21,692 bases of DNA from Candidatus Thorarchaeota archaeon SMTZ1-83 (GTDB lineage: Archaea > Asgardarchaeota > Thorarchaeia > Thorarchaeales > Thorarchaeaceae). Under the pieces are notes generated by a model. The model was given only the letters and a program-made list of their open reading frames with translations. It had not been told where the DNA came from and made no database searches. Below, in pieces: positions 21,114 through 21,692 of the stretch. The stretch lies in contig LRSK01000069.1 in assembly GCA_001563325.1 (NCBI GenBank), positions 1 to 21,692 on the forward strand, in the 5' to 3' direction. Both the position numbers and the translations under genes were made by a program. Numbering within the stretch: the stretch's first letter is position 1; each line of letters opens with the position of its first letter.

Positions 21114-21635
21114 CTAGACCAACAGACTTGTGATATAGAGAGCAGAGTTTAGTAAGAATGGAAAAAGGAACCAGACCACATAGTTGCCAGGAGGTGCCGT
21201 GAACCGATTGAGTTCTGTTGGGATGAATCTGAAGTATCCTCTTTCTACAACGGTCCATACCCAGAATCCCTTTTGGGAACAGAGAAGTGGTTCGATTACA
21301 GCTAGGTCACAGAACATGCAGATGATGCCGGAGAAGTATACTGCGAGCAGACCTGCAAGCCCAGTCAGCAATGTGAGAAGAAGTGTGCTTTGTACCATGA
21401 AGACCCACATAAATGGAATCCACAATGGAACACGTCCAATGAAGTAGCCATTTTGCGAGGTGTAGGAGTAGTACCCTTTCCCTGAAACATAGTGCTCTCC
21501 CAATGCGGCGACTACTAGAATAACAGCTGCTTGAGGATAGACATGCCATCCAACAAAGCTCCATAGTGAATTACAGACTGCGAAACTTAGACAAAGGAAT
21601 AGAGATGTAAGTATGCCTCCTATAATGTGAACCAT
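21114..21635 (-). CDS. DUF422 / CruF-like carotenoid-biosynthesis membrane protein
   Basis: A 173-residue polytopic membrane protein with about five or six helices. The pattern of conserved patches resembles the DUF422 family (CruF, carotenoid 1,2-hydratase; bisanhydrobacterioruberin hydratase in haloarchaea): GYYSYTSQNG (54-63), GRVPLWIPFMW (67-77), MFCDLAVIEPL (107-117, where the family has DLxxDP), FWVWTVVERGYFRFIP (124-139) and a Trp/Phe-rich last helix. If active it would hydrate a carotenoid end in the membrane, but the Asp-Pro dyad is partly changed and no other carotenoid genes are in view. The ATG at 21635 is preferred to GTG 21644 because AGGTGAT lies four bases upstream. Confidence 0.65.
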   Translation of the reverse strand: MVHIIGGILTSLFLCLSFAVCNSLWSFVGWHVYPQAAVILVVAALGEHYVSGKGYYSYTSQNGYFIGRVPLWIPFMWVFMVQSTLLLTLLTGLAGLLAVYFSGIICMFCDLAVIEPLLCSQKGFWVWTVVERGYFRFIPTELNRFTAPPGNYVVWFLFPFLLNSALYITSLLV

Positions 21636-21636
21636 G

Positions 21637-21692
21637 TCAATCACCTGACATTGCTCTGTTATTTACCTCGGCCAGTTCTTCTCCGGACAACA
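21637..21692 (-). CDS. C-terminus of an upstream gene (partial, runs off right edge)
   Basis: In the minus strand the last 18 codons before a TGA at 21637-21639 read LSGEELAEVNNRAMSGD. Polar, helix-like content and a stop falling inside the ribosome-binding site and two bases from the ATG of the next gene are typical of translational coupling. Too little is visible to name a family. Confidence 0.45.
   Translation of the reverse strand, partial: LSGEELAEVNNRAMSGD
21640..21646 (-). promoter_or_regulatory. Ribosome-binding site AGGTGAT before the DUF422-like gene
   Basis: AGGTGAT on the minus strand lies four bases before ATG 21635 and overlaps the last codons of the upstream partial gene. It decides the start in favour of ATG over the GTG at 21644, which lies inside the element. 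Confidence 0.6.

Noticed and set aside
1..21692. CRISPR arrays, insertion sequences or transposase genes
   Set aside because: No regularly spaced repeats, transposase or integrase motifs were seen on either strand.

Overview
The window looks like a chromosomal contig from an archaeon, possibly an Asgard lineage such as Thorarchaeota (the lineage is inference). Support for archaea: TATA-like boxes sit about 25-35 bases before several starts; leaders are often short; starts are ATG, TTG or GTG behind GAGG or AGGTGAT ribosome-binding sites; and secreted proteins are held by one C-terminal membrane helix with an Arg-rich tail (a Thr-rich stalk in the binding protein), as expected of a cell with a single membrane.

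Layout. 1-807 (minus): N-terminus of a GPH/MFS-like carrier and an isoprenylcysteine-methyltransferase-like membrane enzyme. 906-2246 (plus): an MFS transporter. 2388-2564 (plus): an unreported-size 58-residue ORF with a good ribosome-binding site. 2678-5662 (minus): a tight operon of acyl-CoA ligase, KASIII-like protein and MaoC hydratase. Divergent to it, 5858-14473 (plus): an operon of a complete Liv-type ABC transporter core (two ATPases, two permeases), an alpha/beta hydrolase, a second KASIII-like protein, a second acyl-CoA ligase and a second alpha/beta hydrolase. 14621-16111: the matching substrate-binding protein with its own promoter and a strong hairpin terminator. 16285-17226: an amidohydrolase. 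17259-21692: accessory genes, namely a frameshifted FMN split-barrel protein, an anchored beta-lactamase-like serine hydrolase, a flavodoxin, a degenerate CPBP-type membrane protein, tRNA-Cys, a DUF422/CruF-like membrane protein and the end of another gene.

How it may work together. The central 13.5 kb reads as a two-armed uptake-and-activation locus. The binding protein and Liv transporter would import an organic acid or similar small molecule, the two ligases would make CoA thioesters, and the KASIII-like proteins, MaoC hydratase and hydrolases would process them. Both KASIII-like proteins keep the acyl-accepting Cys but appear to lack the His/Asn pair used for decarboxylative condensation. 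They are therefore probably not ordinary fatty-acid synthases, and their chemistry is the most open question here. The substrate cannot be read from the sequence.

Other notable points: a LivG ATPase with a degraded signature motif, an enlarged LivM permease, a tRNA-Cys with an unusual D-loop/T-loop contact pair, and an 83%-identical partial copy of the tRNA-Cys promoter and 5' end about 3.2 kb away.
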